A stretch of 64,000 bases of DNA from Planctomycetota bacterium (GTDB lineage Bacteria > Planctomycetota > Phycisphaerae > Phycisphaerales > UBA1924). A program made the position numbers and the translations under genes. Of this stretch, positions 63,179 to 64,000 are shown piece by piece (position 1 is the first letter of the stretch; every line of letters begins with the position of its first letter). Below the pieces are notes generated by a model that saw only the letters and a program-made list of their open reading frames with translations, made no database searches and was not told the origin of the DNA. Location of the stretch: positions 5,847 to 69,846 of the forward strand of contig JAEYUO010000139.1 in the NCBI GenBank assembly GCA_023432465.1, read 5' to 3'.

Positions 63179-64000
63179 TCAGTACGCCTTCCGCAATCTC
63201 GCCGACGGGATGTTGAGCTGGTCGCGGTACTTGGCCACCGTGCGGCGGGCGATTTCGATGCCGCGCTCCTTCAAGGCATCGGCGAGGGCATCGTCGCTCA
63301 GGGGGTTCTTGCGGTCCTCGGCATCGATGATGTCCTTGAGCGCGGCCTTGATGGCGTCCCAGCTCATCTCCTCGCCGGACTGGGTCTGGGTTCCGCCGGA
63401 GAAGAAGGAACGCAGCGGGACGATGCCGCGGGGCGTGAGGAGATACTTCTCGGCGACTGCGCGGCTGACGGTGGCGACGTGGACGCCGAGCTGCTCGGCG
63501 ACGAGGGTCATGGGCAGGGGCCTGAGGGCCTGCGGGCCGTAGTCGAAGAACTCGCGCTGGGCATCCACCACGACCTTGATCACACGGAGCAGGGTCTTGC
63601 GGCGCTGCTCGACGGCGTCGATCAGCCATGAGGCGTTGGAGAGGGACTTCTTGAGGAACTCGCGCGTGGGCTTGGGGGCTTCGCGGTCCTTGGCGAGCAT
63701 CGCGTACTCGCGGTTGATCCGCAGGCCGGGCATGCGCGAGTCGTTCAGGTAGGCGACGTAGCGGTCGGCATCGGCATCGTACTCGACGATCGCATCGGGG
63801 ACGACCGCGCTGGGCGGCTCCTGCACGAGCTGGCGGCCCGGGGCGAGGCTGAGGAAGCGCATCCGCTCCATGGCGTGCTTGAGCTCATCCATGGAGAGGC
63901 CGGTCTTCTCGACGATCCGAGGCAGACGGTTCTGGGCGAGGTCCTCCAGGTGCTCGTCGATCAACTTGCGCACAATGGCCCAGCCGGCGCGGTCCTCCCC
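63179..64000 (-). CDS. rpoN: RNA polymerase sigma-54 factor RpoN, C-terminal part (5' end outside window)
   Basis: The frame is open to the right edge, giving 273 residues of the C-terminal half. The core-binding region contains LIDEHLEDLAQNRLPRIVEKTG and DAIVEYDADADRYVAYLND. The DNA-binding region follows: LIDAVEQRRKTLLRVIKVVVDAQREFFDYG, MTLVAEQLGVHVATVSRAVAEKYLLTPRGIVPLRSFFSGG (HTH), and the RpoN box ARRTVAKYRDQLNIP near the end. A GTG at 63973 is not the start, because homologous sequence (GEDRAGWAIVRKL) continues upstream. It directs polymerase to -24/-12 promoters that need enhancer-binding proteins; none is seen in this window. Confidence 0.93.
   Translation of the reverse strand, partial: GEDRAGWAIVRKLIDEHLEDLAQNRLPRIVEKTGLSMDELKHAMERMRFLSLAPGRQLVQEPPSAVVPDAIVEYDADADRYVAYLNDSRMPGLRINREYAMLAKDREAPKPTREFLKKSLSNASWLIDAVEQRRKTLLRVIKVVVDAQREFFDYGPQALRPLPMTLVAEQLGVHVATVSRAVAEKYLLTPRGIVPLRSFFSGGTQTQSGEEMSWDAIKAALKDIIDAEDRKNPLSDDALADALKERGIEIARRTVAKYRDQLNIPSARLRKAY

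Overview
The window is GC-rich, gene-dense bacterial chromosome that most resembles a Phycisphaerae-type planctomycete. Three secreted proteins end in a PAPG(A/S)xALL-x-GG-x-ALRRRR sorting tail, two more end in GC-rich dockerin-like tails (ADFN..DGxNVADIFSFLAAWFAGCP), and there is a DUF1559/H-X9-DG pilin-like protein. BamA, LPS heptose genes, LolA-like and Mla-like proteins show a diderm envelope. No ribosomal or phylogenetic marker is complete, so the assignment is an inference from these signatures.

Layout. 1-6389: a partial secreted protein, two convergent paralogous genes of unknown function (possibly regulators), a sorting-tail protein and a membrane SpoIIE/RsbU-type phosphatase. 6431-14984 (minus strand): a sulfatase module with a formylglycine-generating enzyme, two small lipoproteins, an arylsulfatase, an OprB-type porin, and DUF3300 and DUF2950 proteins. 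15209-26309 (minus strand): an 11-kb beta-glucan utilisation unit, with a CBM-dockerin protein, a LacI regulator, a pilin-like protein, ABC binding protein and two permeases, a GH1, a GH16 and a clan GH-A hydrolase. From the binding protein to the first permease pair and from GH1 to the last hydrolase, genes are joined by 4-base stop/start overlaps. Two near-identical operator-like boxes lie upstream, in the divergent region shared with a sorting-tail protein at 26710.

28336-43887: a xanthomonadin-type aryl polyene biosynthetic cluster. It encodes a methyltransferase, acyl carrier protein, dehydratase, LolA-like protein, chorismatase (hydroxybenzoate starter), AMP-dependent ligase, lipoprotein, MMPL exporter, three acyltransferases, a single-chain fusion of an active ketosynthase with a cysteine-less (chain-length-factor-like) ketosynthase, a flavin-dependent halogenase and a GT2-DUF2062 glycosyltransferase. 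No ketoreductase or thioesterase is present in it. This is the most striking locus in the window.

43967-49670: a tRNA-Ala(GGC), a heptosyltransferase, a GmhB-like phosphatase, a type II restriction-modification pair of visibly lower GC, a protein kinase and an amidase. 49829-64000: a lipase-like hydrolase, MlaD/Mce protein, RsmE, a prenyltransferase-repeat protein, a hydrolase-like protein lacking its serine, BamA, a GT4, a tandem GT2 fusion, a third sorting-tail protein and the C-terminal part of RpoN, which runs off the right edge.

Starts were chosen by Shine-Dalgarno sequences, signal peptides and overlaps. Long open frames opposite real genes are GC artefacts and are omitted.
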